DNA of 35,865 bases from Spirochaetaceae bacterium (GTDB lineage Bacteria > Spirochaetota > Spirochaetia > B11-G9). Within the stretch, counting starts at the first letter, position 1. Each line of letters starts with the position of its first letter. The notes beneath the pieces were generated by a model that was not told the origin of the DNA, ran no database searches, and saw nothing but the letters and a program-made list of their open reading frames with translations. The DNA is taken from contig DAOWEB010000035.1 in assembly GCA_030638735.1 (NCBI GenBank), positions 1 through 35,865 on the forward strand. The letters are read 5' to 3'. Positions 19,382-27,538 of this stretch are shown one piece after another. Both the position numbers and the translations under genes were made by a program.

Positions 19382-19837
19382 TTAGACTCCAATGTTGTAG
19401 TAGCGTATTGACATCAAATTACTAAAATGTATCTTAGGCATATACGGATCGTAATGCTCTCTCCTGAAGTGGCCGTTACCGTTCTTAGTCTTAAACTGGA
19501 GTATCATAAACATTCCGTATTTCTTACCCCAGGAGTCACGATCTGTTAAATATCTTGCTCCTGAATATGTTACCTTATCATGACAATCAAAAACTTCCAG
19601 AATATCCTGCAAAACTTTTGTATGGGAATTAATATAGCAGTCTTTACCCATTAACGGAATTTCTTCCCCATTCCGGATAAATGTAGTAGTGGTCAAATGA
19701 TCATAAAGTTTATTGATAGTTTTAGGTATAAAATCATGTCCAGTATATTTTTCGGCTATATCCATAAGGGAGAAGAAAAGACAGCCGTATTTATTTATAT
19801 TTTCATTAAAGGATTTATCTGTTTGTTTGTATTTCAT
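19382..19837 (-). CDS. Putative endolysin, cysteine-peptidase-like (DUF261-like), 151 aa
   Basis: NKYGCLFFSLMDIAEKYTG (16-34) gives a candidate nucleophile C19 on a helix. GKDCYINSHTKVLQDILEVF (64-83) and GHFRREHYDPYMPK (122-135, H123 or H128 with D130) resemble the Cys/His arrangement of C39/papain-like folds. The general pattern (GCxFxSL ... DCYI ... HF ... YDP) recalls DUF261 proteins known from spirochaete plasmids and phages. Placement inside the lysis cassette suggests peptidoglycan cleavage. No signal peptide, so it would need the holin for export. ATG 19837-19835 follows GGAGG. Confidence 0.5.
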   Translation of the reverse strand: MKYKQTDKSFNENINKYGCLFFSLMDIAEKYTGHDFIPKTINKLYDHLTTTTFIRNGEEIPLMGKDCYINSHTKVLQDILEVFDCHDKVTYSGARYLTDRDSWGKKYGMFMILQFKTKNGNGHFRREHYDPYMPKIHFSNLMSIRYYNIGV

Positions 19838-19838
19838 A

Positions 19839-20240
19839 TCAGCCTCCGATATAAGGCAAAAGCCCCAAAATAATCATTGCCAGAACCCCTGCAACAACAA
19901 GCCATTGAGTAATATTAAATTTCTTATTATTTTCCATTGCTTCTATTGCTTTGGTGTTTTGTTTAACATGTTCATCTATCCTGGTAACAGTTTGTTCTAA
20001 ATCACCTATTCTAATACCTGATTTTTCGCTTGATTCTCCGGTTTGTGTCTGACAGTGCCTTACTTGTTTTTGCATATCATCTCTCAATAACTCAAAATTT
20101 GCGTAATGTTCACCTGATTGTTTAGTTAGCCTTTCAATTTCTTTATCATGAGAATCTTTATTTGCTTTCAATTCTACTATCAGGGGCTTGATAGCCTCGT
20201 CAAATAGCTCTTTTATATCTTTCCTGTTTAATTGCTCCAT
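19839..20240 (-). CDS. XhlA-like coiled-coil tail-anchored membrane protein (133 aa)
   Basis: First gene of the lysis cassette. A long charged helix with heptads (KANKDSHDKEIERLTKQSGE; RIGDLEQTVTRIDEHVKQNT) is followed by one C-terminal membrane segment (ITQWLVVAGVLAMIILGLLP, about 110-129). This resembles XhlA-type lysis accessory or holin proteins of phages. ATG 20240-20238 has GGGGGC upstream. It may act with the small holin-like protein three genes later, or as an antiholin. Confidence 0.6.
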   Translation of the reverse strand: MEQLNRKDIKELFDEAIKPLIVELKANKDSHDKEIERLTKQSGEHYANFELLRDDMQKQVRHCQTQTGESSEKSGIRIGDLEQTVTRIDEHVKQNTKAIEAMENNKKFNITQWLVVAGVLAMIILGLLPYIGG

Positions 20241-20258
20241 TTAAGCCCCCAAAATAAT

Positions 20259-20287
20259 AGAATATCACTATTACAGTTTTTTTGCAA
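20259..20287 (-). promoter_or_regulatory. Predicted promoter of the lysis cassette
   Basis: Leftward -35 TTGCAA (20287-20282), 17-base spacer, -10 TATTCT (20264-20259). The dyad TAATAG-N7-CTATTA spans the -10. It lies back to back with the rightward promoter at 20296, so the two may interfere. Confidence 0.5.
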
Positions 20288-20295
20288 TTAATTTA

Positions 20296-20332
20296 TTGAC
20301 AATTGTATAGATATGTTATAATATGATAGACA
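20296..20332 (+). promoter_or_regulatory. Promoter with shared operator, copy C
   Basis: -35 TTGACA (20296-20301), 17-base spacer, -10 TAATAT (20319-20324); an alternative TATAAT at 20317 gives a 15-base spacer. The TGTATA half-site and TAGACAA (20327) fall at the same offsets as in copies A, B and D. Confidence 0.62.
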
Positions 20333-20355
20333 ATAATAACTATATGGAGGGTCTT

Positions 20356-20538
20356 ATGACTGTAATAGAATTAGCCGTTGATAGTGGTAGATCAGATATG
20401 ACTATCAGAAGGTGGATTAGGGCGGAAAGGATACCATTTAAAAGAATAGGTTTACGGGAGATTTTCGTTGAACCTGCAGACTGGGAAAAGTTCTGTTCTG
20501 ATAATAATATCAAGAGGAAGGGGGGGAGAATAAAATGA
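20356..20538 (+). CDS. Excisionase/MerR-type helix-turn-helix protein (60 aa)
   Basis: TVIELAVDSGRSDMTIRRWI is a helix-turn-helix (about 2-21), followed by a wing (RIPFKRIGLREIFVEPADWE) and a basic tail KRKGGRIK, as in small excisionase-like DNA-binding proteins. ATG 20356 is chosen because GGAGGG precedes it by five bases; in-frame ATGs at 20323 and 20344 overlap the promoter. Overlaps the exonuclease gene by four bases. It heads the recombination operon and may autoregulate the shared operators. No integrase is present, so a true Xis role is unlikely. Confidence 0.7.
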   Translation: MTVIELAVDSGRSDMTIRRWIRAERIPFKRIGLREIFVEPADWEKFCSDNNIKRKGGRIK

Positions 20539-21731
20539 ATGACTGGCGGTATATGAAGGATCGAGATTTTAAGGAAGGACGGAACTATCTCGGAGCCAGT
20601 GATGCTCCAACAATTGCGGGAATAAATCCATATCAAACCCCACTTGAATTATGGGAAATATTCACAGGTAGAGAAAAAGGTTTTACCGGTAATGAACTTA
20701 CCAAATGGGGACATATTCAAGAAATCAATATTCTGGCTGAATATGTACAGAAAATAACCGGATCAAGTGAACAAAGAAATGATTTCATTACTTCCCGAGT
20801 CTGGGGAGAAGAAAAGTTTAATAAGTTCCATTCATGGACAGAGGCAGTTTATCCAGAAAATAACCGGATATTGTCCCATGCTGATCTTTTAGACTTATCC
20901 GGAGAGATTCCCGTAATAATTCAGGCTAAGAATTCCGGGGAATTTGCAGCTGCTACCCGTAAAAAAGATGTAAATAAAGGTTATGACCGGGAAGATATGA
21001 CCAGCAATGGTATTCCTTTATCTGTTTACTTCCAGGAACAAATTGAGTTATTGACTTATGGGCTCCCCAGGGCATGGGTAGCGGTTCTTATTGGTGGTAA
21101 TTCTTGGAAACTGTATGGACCAATTGAATATAATAAAAAAACAGTTGAAAAGCTTCTTGCTTTATATATGAGATTCCTCTGGCATGTTGATAAGGATATC
21201 GCTCCAACTCCTGAGACCTGGAGCGATGTTGTAAAATTATTTCCTAATTTCAAGAAGAATACAAAAGCGGTTGTATCTGATGAGGCGGAAATTGAATGCC
21301 GTCAAATGCTTGAAGAACACGGGAAAATAGGTCTGAAGATTAAGGAACTTGAAGGCCAGAAAGATAATATTAAAAATGCCCTGGGATTATTTATCGGCGG
21401 GAATAATTATCTTGAGACCCCGGACGGACGGAACCTTGCTTCTGCTTCTGAGATTAAAGGACGGGAAAGTATATCTGTATCATCACTCAAAAAGTTCCCG
21501 GAACTCTATAAAACTGTGACAGAGGTGGGACTTATAACCACAAGCGATAGTTATAGACAACTTTATATTAAAGGCACGCCAGCGGGTAATATTGTTACTT
21601 ATACCCTTCTTACTACTGATGATGGAGAGAAATGGAAAAAATCCCGTAAAAAATATACTGGAGCTGAAAAGAAAGAGGCATACGCTTTATTAAAGAGCCT
21701 TAAAATTGATTGTAAATGGGAGAAAGTATAA
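20535..21731 (+). CDS. YqaJ-type (lambda-exonuclease family) viral recombinase, 398 aa
   Basis: The family degrades one strand at double-strand ends for recombination. Visible motifs: YLGASDAPTIAGINPYQTPL (18-37), WGHIQEINILAEY (58-70, E63), ILSHADLLDL (112-121, D117), VIIQAKNS (127-134, K132) and YFQEQIELLTYGLPRAWVAV. The motif normally read E-x-K has Gln130 (CAG, 20922-20924) where the metal-binding Glu is expected, so activity is uncertain. The C-terminal ~150 residues (helical, then a beta region) extend beyond the nuclease core. It starts inside the regulator's stop; the Gp3-like gene lies two genes downstream, where many phages keep an annealing protein. Confidence 0.83.
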   Translation: MNDWRYMKDRDFKEGRNYLGASDAPTIAGINPYQTPLELWEIFTGREKGFTGNELTKWGHIQEINILAEYVQKITGSSEQRNDFITSRVWGEEKFNKFHSWTEAVYPENNRILSHADLLDLSGEIPVIIQAKNSGEFAAATRKKDVNKGYDREDMTSNGIPLSVYFQEQIELLTYGLPRAWVAVLIGGNSWKLYGPIEYNKKTVEKLLALYMRFLWHVDKDIAPTPETWSDVVKLFPNFKKNTKAVVSDEAEIECRQMLEEHGKIGLKIKELEGQKDNIKNALGLFIGGNNYLETPDGRNLASASEIKGRESISVSSLKKFPELYKTVTEVGLITTSDSYRQLYIKGTPAGNIVTYTLLTTDDGEKWKKSRKKYTGAEKKEAYALLKSLKIDCKWEKV

Positions 21732-22084
21732 TGGGTGTGGATTTGTATTTATTACCGTTTGATTGTGATGATCCTGATTTAAGCTTTTCTCATACAATAT
21801 TGGATTGTGAAAGAGAAAGAGCTTTGTTTGGTTTAATATCAATTATATCTATAGAAAATGGAATAAAAGTACCTGACGGTTTTACAGGATTCTTGTCAAG
21901 AAAAAGTAATGGTGAATCAGGATATGGGGAAATAAAAGAAGATCCTTATGGGGATCCAGTAAAGTATGTAGATGCTGATAAATTGATTGAGATATGGAAA
22001 TCTGAATATGATAAAAACAAGGCTATATTATCATATTTGAAATGTTTACCGAATAATACTAAAGTAGCTTTATTTTGGCATTAA
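21731..22084 (+). CDS. Conserved phage hypothetical protein (117 aa)
   Basis: ATG 21731 (MGVDLYLLPFDCD) overlaps the exonuclease stop by one base and suits family starts I remember; an in-frame ATG at 21716 is less likely. Landmarks: MGVDLYLLPFD, FSHTILDCERERALFG, GYGEIKEDPYGDPVKYVDAD. This set recurs in phage early regions without known function. No metal or nucleotide-binding motif visible. Last gene before the operator copy at 22090. Confidence 0.7.
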   Translation: MGVDLYLLPFDCDDPDLSFSHTILDCERERALFGLISIISIENGIKVPDGFTGFLSRKSNGESGYGEIKEDPYGDPVKYVDADKLIEIWKSEYDKNKAILSYLKCLPNNTKVALFWH

Positions 22085-22089
22085 GTTAA

Positions 22090-22126
22090 TTGATTATTGT
22101 ATACAAATGATATACAATAATAGACA
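22090..22126 (+). promoter_or_regulatory. Promoter with shared operator, copy D
   Basis: -35 TTGATT (22090-22095), 17-base spacer, -10 TACAAT (22113-22118). TGTATA in the spacer and TAGACAA (22121-22127) fall at the same offsets as in the other copies. The leader AATAAAGAG after the operator is shared with copy A. Confidence 0.62.
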
Positions 22127-22147
22127 AATAAAGAGTGAGGAGAATGT

Positions 22148-22339
22148 ATGAGAACTATTAAATTATGTGCAGGTTTAAGTCTGTCTCATAAATCAGATGG
22201 TATCTGGCTAAATTTTGAAACAAAAACTGGATTATATGCTTCTATTCAGTTAGCCAATACTTTCAAAGTGGGTATTATAAAATCTGCTATATTGGGTTGG
22301 GCTGAAGAACGACTACAGGAGGAAATTGATGGGAATTAA
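22148..22339 (+). CDS. Small hypothetical protein (63 aa)
   Basis: Follows the operator promoter with TGAGGAGAATGT upstream. Short alpha/beta protein (TIKLCAGLSLSHKSDGIWLN; GIIKSAILGWAEERLQEEID). Overlaps the Gp3-like gene by eleven bases, whose ribosome site AGGAGG lies in this coding end, so the two are coupled. Function unknown. Confidence 0.6.
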   Translation: MRTIKLCAGLSLSHKSDGIWLNFETKTGLYASIQLANTFKVGIIKSAILGWAEERLQEEIDGN

Positions 22340-23462
22340 AAAAGGCTTAACACCTAGGCTTGCTGAAGTCGGGAAAATCAAGATAGGAATGAAAGGAGAA
22401 GAAAGGAAAGGTAAAACTAAAATGTATCGTCTACCTGTAAGATTAGATCATTTTATAATTACCACAACAGAACGGGAAAATAAGAACGGAAATTTTATTC
22501 CGAACTGGGAATTAATGGAAAAGTTAGACCCAAAAGAAAATTGGATAGATGGTCAGATTCATGCGAAACCAAAAGAAATCCCTATTATATTTCTATTCGA
22601 TGATATTGATTTGAACTTTCAGACCTCCTTTGCATTCTATCAGGGCGCAAAATGCTTATGCCGTGGGGATGGTGAAACATCAGAAAGGCATTGCCTTAAA
22701 GCTGGTAAACAGAATGTATTTGCTGGAACGGATAACAAAAATAATCCGGTATTTGAAATGATGGACGTAAAAGCCGGGGCTATGGCAAAAGTTGAATGTG
22801 ATCCTGATATATGTCCATTCATGCAACCCAATTCAGATGGGATTACAAAGTGCAAACCATCAGGAATTCTCTCTTGTCTTATACCTGCATCAATGAACAT
22901 AGGTGGAGTATATCGGTTCAGGTCTCATTCATGGAATACCCTATCTAATATTCTTGCTTCCCTGGAACTCATTAAAACAATCACCGGTGGAATATTAGTC
23001 GGTCTGCCCATGAAGTTGCAAATGTTAAAAAAGGCGACTGAAAGCCATGGAAATGTTAATACGGTCAATGTAGTATTTGACGGTGAAACCCATCAAGAAA
23101 TGAGACAGTTAGCACTCATAGAGAACAAAAACCGTATGGAGCACGGAGTCAATATGCTACTCATTGAGGATAACGCCCGAAAAGCAGGTTTTACAAACGA
23201 CATAGATGACCCGGCAGATATTGAAGCAGAATTTTATGTTGAATCTGAAGAGAAAAAAAAGCCTCCTGTAAATATCACAGATAGGGCGGATCTTGTTCTT
23301 GATGGTGTTCAGGATGAATCTTTTGTAGAACCAGAAGAAGAAACAGAACTGGAGCCAACTATTGAAGAGGATGAGCCTGAGCCAGAAAAATCTGATAAGC
23401 CAGAGACCACGGAAGAATCAAATAAAAAACAGCCTCCTGATGATGGATTGGAGATATTCTAA
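22329..23462 (+). CDS. Gp3/recombination-directionality-factor-like protein with acidic tail (377 aa)
   Basis: Conserved stretches IKIGMKGEERKGKTKMYRLP, IPIIFLFDDIDLNFQTSFAF, CLCRGDGETSERHC, KCKPSGILSCLIP and YRFRSHSWNTLSNILASLEL match proteins annotated as recombination directionality factor/Gp3-like or metal-binding. The cysteines likely hold zinc. Family members occur in phages and islands, not always with an integrase; none is seen here. The C-terminal ~70 residues are strongly acidic and end DDGLEIF, like the tails of single-strand binding proteins. With the YqaJ exonuclease upstream, an SSB- or annealase-like role is a fair alternative. ATG 22329 follows AGGAGG. Confidence 0.72.
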   Translation: MGIKKGLTPRLAEVGKIKIGMKGEERKGKTKMYRLPVRLDHFIITTTERENKNGNFIPNWELMEKLDPKENWIDGQIHAKPKEIPIIFLFDDIDLNFQTSFAFYQGAKCLCRGDGETSERHCLKAGKQNVFAGTDNKNNPVFEMMDVKAGAMAKVECDPDICPFMQPNSDGITKCKPSGILSCLIPASMNIGGVYRFRSHSWNTLSNILASLELIKTITGGILVGLPMKLQMLKKATESHGNVNTVNVVFDGETHQEMRQLALIENKNRMEHGVNMLLIEDNARKAGFTNDIDDPADIEAEFYVESEEKKKPPVNITDRADLVLDGVQDESFVEPEEETELEPTIEEDEPEPEKSDKPETTEESNKKQPPDDGLEIF

Positions 23463-23472
23463 ACAATAAAAA

Positions 23473-23495
23473 TGCCCCTGCTATTAACAGGGGCA
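23473..23495 (-). terminator. Terminator at the end of the late operon (distal); may act both ways
   Basis: TGCCCCTG (23473-23480) and CAGGGGCA (23488-23495) form an eight-base stem with loop CTATTAA. Read leftward it is followed by ATTTTTAT. Rightward, after the Gp3-like gene, the T-tract is missing. Confidence 0.75.
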
Positions 23496-23524
23496 AGTAA
23501 ATAAAGGAAGGAGAACCTTATGAA

Positions 23525-23541
23525 AAAGACTGGCGGTCTTT
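23525..23541 (-). terminator. Terminator at the end of the late operon (proximal)
   Basis: AAAGAC/GTCTTT stem with loop TGGCG; read leftward the tract runs GTCTTTTT. It lies 50 bases after the tailspike stop and forms a tandem pair with 23473-23495. On the plus strand the same bases hold a 7-codon frame (ATG at 23520) with a good GGAAGGAG site. Confidence 0.5.
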
Positions 23542-23590
23542 AAATCAGTATACTTTATATTATACCAATTGTAAACTGTTCAATAATAAA

Positions 23591-25543
23591 TTATACATCA
23601 AACCATCCAACAACATCATCAGTAATCGGACTAAGATGCAAAGTAAGAATAAAGGTTGCATCTGTAAGAACTCCAGCAATATCAAATGTATAAATATCAA
23701 GAGTCGTAGCTGGAAGAGTCCCTCTAATAAATGTAAATAGAATAGGATTTGCAGAAATATTATCCGCAAAGGCAGAATACCCATATGATATACTTGAAAT
23801 TCCATGATCAAGTTGATAATGTCCGGTTCCTATTTTAGCTATTGTCCATCCTTTCATAGGTATAGGGACACTGAATACTCCAGACCCTGTAATCCTCACT
23901 GGTATAGAAAGATTATCTGTATTAAACCAAGTTTCAGTAGCATTGATTTCTATGATATTTCCTGTTGCCTGGCTAAAGAAAACATTAGAACTAAGTTTAA
24001 CCCCAAAAGTATCATCTAAGGATACAGCGTAATCTCCACCTCTAACCGTATTCCCTATTATTACACAATTGTCGCTGCGGACAAGAGATATAGCACCTTC
24101 TCCAGCTACTGTGCTTTGAGGTCTAAAATCATTACCAATTATTTTTGTATAAGGCATATCGATTAAATAAACTAAAAACCCTTGTGTTGAATCACCTGTT
24201 ACTAAAGATTGATTATTAGATATAATACATGTATTTTGAGGAGTCGCCACATCTCCTTTAATTAGTATTATATATTGTCCTGTTTCTATGTGATTAAACT
24301 TATTATTAGCTATTGTTAATTTACCATTATTTGTACCAAAATTAGCAAATAATGCCGCCATAGATGCACTTTTATTCGCATTCAATTCCATTACAATATT
24401 ATTTGTAAAGATAGAATTTGCACCATGATCAAATCTGATAGCCTGGGGTATTCTAAAGAATTGATTATTAGTTATTATACTGTACTCTGATTCTTCAGAC
24501 ATAAGAATTCCGCACTGAAAAACAGATGTATTATCAAATGGAAAATCTCGGAATATACAACCATCTATTAAAGCACCTTCCTGTTCTGTCCCACCTGTCA
24601 GGTCTTGTACAAATATTCCAAAGGAAGCATATTTCTCAAATGTACAATTTATAACTCTAGGAAAAGCACAATCTCTTATATCTATCCCGTCTCTTCTGTT
24701 TGCTCCGTCATATATGATTGAATCATCAGAAGTACCTATAAATTTAATATTTTGAATAGTAACCCTTGAACAGCCAGCTCCTATTCTTATAGCATGGTCA
24801 ATATCATCAACTTTTGTCTGTATGATTCCACCTTGTATAATCACACTTTCTTTATTAGTAATTAAAACTTCTGCTAAAACAAATGAATTATCAGATTCAA
24901 ATACAAAAGTCTGGCCAGTGTCTAATAAATTAATACCGATCTGAACTGCAGCCGAATCATCAGTAATACCGTCTCCTTTAGCACCTGTCCATTTTGCGTT
25001 TATTATTCCGCCATAGCTCCATAACCATCTTCCTGGGTCTGCAGGGTTTATAGCTGTAGGTTTTATTATTGAGGCTCCATTGTCTGCCGCTGTAGATGCA
25101 GTATTCCAATAGCGGATGGGACCTCCTCCACCATCTCCTGCGGTGTAATACCCGGCCACTGATATCTGGACGGCTGGATCTGTTGGAATAATTAGCCTTA
25201 AATCTGCTATTGTGTCAGTTTTTAAAACTACTTGTCCGCTAGGGGCATTGAAATAATCCACTGAGTCTAATAGAGAATATACTGTGGCCCCTCTTTTATC
25301 CTGGACAAGAATAGAATAGTTTGTAGATGTGTAAAGCCTGGAAGCGGCTCCATTATATACAGGGTATCCACCTTTTGTTCTGATATTCGAGGCTGGAACT
25401 GTAAGACTTGGATCCCAATAAGCCTGTAGTGGGTTTGATATTGGGTTAAGACCAGCTACACCTATAAAGATATATCCATCTTCAAGTGGATCGCCGTCTA
25501 CATCTGTAAAAACTGGAAATGGATTCTGTACTAAATTTGGCAT
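23591..25543 (-). CDS. Tailspike with P22-type head-binding domain and beta-helix (650 aa)
   Basis: Receptor-binding spike at the end of the late operon, where P22 carries gp9. Residues ~1-100 match the P22 tailspike head-binding domain: NPFPVFTDVDGDPLEDGYIF, YWDPSLTVPASNIRTKGGYP and RLYTSTNYSILVQDKRG. A linker leads to AKWTGAKGDGITDDSAAVQI (about 182-201), the usual start of phage pectate-lyase-type beta-helices. The right-handed helix with repeated N-rich turns (VIIQGG, VTIQNIKFIG, SIITNNQF, IISNNQ, CVIIGNTVRGG) runs to about 560, then a beta-rich trimer end. It probably binds or cleaves surface polysaccharide; no catalytic pair was identified. ATG has GAGGAG upstream. Confidence 0.9.
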   Translation of the reverse strand: MPNLVQNPFPVFTDVDGDPLEDGYIFIGVAGLNPISNPLQAYWDPSLTVPASNIRTKGGYPVYNGAASRLYTSTNYSILVQDKRGATVYSLLDSVDYFNAPSGQVVLKTDTIADLRLIIPTDPAVQISVAGYYTAGDGGGGPIRYWNTASTAADNGASIIKPTAINPADPGRWLWSYGGIINAKWTGAKGDGITDDSAAVQIGINLLDTGQTFVFESDNSFVLAEVLITNKESVIIQGGIIQTKVDDIDHAIRIGAGCSRVTIQNIKFIGTSDDSIIYDGANRRDGIDIRDCAFPRVINCTFEKYASFGIFVQDLTGGTEQEGALIDGCIFRDFPFDNTSVFQCGILMSEESEYSIITNNQFFRIPQAIRFDHGANSIFTNNIVMELNANKSASMAALFANFGTNNGKLTIANNKFNHIETGQYIILIKGDVATPQNTCIISNNQSLVTGDSTQGFLVYLIDMPYTKIIGNDFRPQSTVAGEGAISLVRSDNCVIIGNTVRGGDYAVSLDDTFGVKLSSNVFFSQATGNIIEINATETWFNTDNLSIPVRITGSGVFSVPIPMKGWTIAKIGTGHYQLDHGISSISYGYSAFADNISANPILFTFIRGTLPATTLDIYTFDIAGVLTDATFILTLHLSPITDDVVGWFDV

Positions 25544-25546
25544 CGT

Positions 25547-27538
25547 TTACTCCTCTATCTTTTGTGCAGCCTGAGCGGTCTCAAGCAATCGTTTAAATAA
25601 TACGGCCTCTTCTGCTGATCCTGCAACACTAAGAGGGATTTTCATAAGTATATCACGAACTGGCTTTGATTCATACAATCTTGCAGCTCCGCCAACTCCT
25701 GCACCTGTTCCAACTGCTCCTAGAAATCCTTCAAGACCTCCACCAAAGAATGATGCAAGTCCGGCGGCTCCAACTGGAATAACTGTCTGTATTCCTGTAG
25801 GCGGTGTTACTGCTGCCTGCCCAGCTCTTTTTGTAGCATCCAAAACACGCACAAGCCCTTCGACCTCTTTAAGATCATCGGCTTTAAAAAATACCCCTGT
25901 TTGGCTTCCGAGACGTTTAACAGCATTAGCGAACCTATCAGGAGAAATAGCCTCTCCTCCTGCCTGTTCAACTGCTTTTGCAATAATGGCAGTCCTGGCC
26001 GAAGATCTTCCTGGTTCCGAAAGCTGATTATACAATTTAGAAACATCAGAACGGTTTTTGCTAAACAATAGGCTATTAACTATTTCTGGAGTTGCCTCTC
26101 CACGGTTTAAAACTCTTTTTAAAGCTGGAATATCTAAGTCTCTCATCATTTCAGAAAGATGTTTGTTTGAAATTTCCCATTTATTAAGGTCAGCTTGTCC
26201 GCCAACTTCTCGGATATAATCGGACATATCCTTTTTTACTGCGCCATAAATAGATGATAGAGCTCTTTCACCTGTTGACCTTACGCCAGCAAGCTCAGGA
26301 GCCTTGAAACTTTCCCCGAGCTGCTTTCTTAGCAATTCGACATTTTTCAAATCCTGGTCTTGAATAGCGTCTTTCCAGTCAGCAAGGCGAGCAATTACGG
26401 GATCCATCTCTGCAGTCCCTAGGCTTTCAAGCTTAACTATCTGATCGTCAATTGCTGAAACAGTATTATTTACAGGAACAATATCATCAGAAAGTTTTGT
26501 TATTACATCATCTTTTGCGGTTGCCCATTTTGAAATATTAGCAGATCTTGTTTTCAAGAGATCGTCAACGATATCATCAGAAAGATTTGCAACGTCATCT
26601 GCTCCATATTGCTGAATAAGATCCCGAACAGCTGCCACTCTTTCAGCTTGCTGTTTACTTCTAAGCCTGCCAGTTCCAAAAACAGGGATTTTTTCCGTTA
26701 TACTCTGAACCCATCTTTTCACAAAAGTTTGGGGTGGTGCAACATCTGAGGTTAATAATCTGACCCCGGCTTCCTCTGCCTCCTGTACTGGTGCTGTAGC
26801 TCCTATTCTTGCTCTGGGCTGACCTACAACAGATCCAAGTACGCTACCACCGAGTCCAGCGGCTATTTGCCCTACTGGACCAGCTCCTGCCTCCTCTGCA
26901 AGCCTTTGTGCTCCTCCTGCTCCTATTCCCCCAGTTATCTGTTGGATAGGCTGTGAGGCTAAAGTCTGGCCTATTGCCTGGGTTGCTGTAGGTACTAATT
27001 TTGCTCCGGCTGTCATAGCTGTTCCAAGTCCTACACTCCCCATTGCTCCGGCTGCTCCCTCTGCTGCTGACTCAAATATCTTTTCCGCTGCAGTATCAGG
27101 TTTAGGTACTCCCATCTGGTCAAAAAGTGCTGTTAAGGCTGTTCTTGCATCACCATAATTAGTACCAAATGTTTTATTTATAAAGTTAGTTATCCCTGGG
27201 GAAATAGCTTTTGTAACTTCAACTCCGGCGGCTCCAACCCCTGCACCAACAGGGCCTGCTAAAACACCACCAATACCAGCAGCCGTTGCCGTTGGACCAG
27301 CTCCACGAACTAATCCACCAAGTAATCCACCCACTGTCGTTTTTGGTTTTACTGGAGGCTGCTCTACTTGAGGGGCTGCAAGTCTCTGCTTTGCTGCTTC
27401 TGTAGTCTCAAAAGTATACTCCCCAGGACCTGCAATCTCTCTGATTGATGCAACGTATTCACGTACCTCTGCCCCGTTCGGATCGACTCCCTCTGGAATA
27501 TTAACAATAATATTGTCTCTTGTTTTTATTTTTGGCAT
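25547..27538 (-). CDS. DNA ejection protein, P22 gp16-like (663 aa)
   Basis: Third and largest ejection-protein position (gp7-gp20-gp16 order). The N-terminal ~37 residues (MPKIKTRDNIIVNIPEGVDP and on) resemble the start of other podovirus internal virion proteins. Long Gly/Ala-rich hydrophobic segments (GGLLGGLVRGAGPTATAAGI; GVLAGPVGAGVGAAG; GLGGSVLGSVVGQ; GLASFFGGGLEGFLGAVGTG) could form the membrane channel through which DNA enters the cell. The middle (about 300-520) is helical and charged. No lytic transglycosylase motif seen. Starts directly after the upstream stop, with AGGTGG. Confidence 0.78.
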   Translation of the reverse strand: MPKIKTRDNIIVNIPEGVDPNGAEVREYVASIREIAGPGEYTFETTEAAKQRLAAPQVEQPPVKPKTTVGGLLGGLVRGAGPTATAAGIGGVLAGPVGAGVGAAGVEVTKAISPGITNFINKTFGTNYGDARTALTALFDQMGVPKPDTAAEKIFESAAEGAAGAMGSVGLGTAMTAGAKLVPTATQAIGQTLASQPIQQITGGIGAGGAQRLAEEAGAGPVGQIAAGLGGSVLGSVVGQPRARIGATAPVQEAEEAGVRLLTSDVAPPQTFVKRWVQSITEKIPVFGTGRLRSKQQAERVAAVRDLIQQYGADDVANLSDDIVDDLLKTRSANISKWATAKDDVITKLSDDIVPVNNTVSAIDDQIVKLESLGTAEMDPVIARLADWKDAIQDQDLKNVELLRKQLGESFKAPELAGVRSTGERALSSIYGAVKKDMSDYIREVGGQADLNKWEISNKHLSEMMRDLDIPALKRVLNRGEATPEIVNSLLFSKNRSDVSKLYNQLSEPGRSSARTAIIAKAVEQAGGEAISPDRFANAVKRLGSQTGVFFKADDLKEVEGLVRVLDATKRAGQAAVTPPTGIQTVIPVGAAGLASFFGGGLEGFLGAVGTGAGVGGAARLYESKPVRDILMKIPLSVAGSAEEAVLFKRLLETAQAAQKIEE

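Noticed and set aside
23520-23543. Seven-codon frame (MKKTGGL) with a strong ribosome site after the Gp3-like gene
   Set aside because: Too short to support as a gene; the same bases form a terminator hairpin for the late operon. A leader-peptide role has no downstream rightward gene to control.
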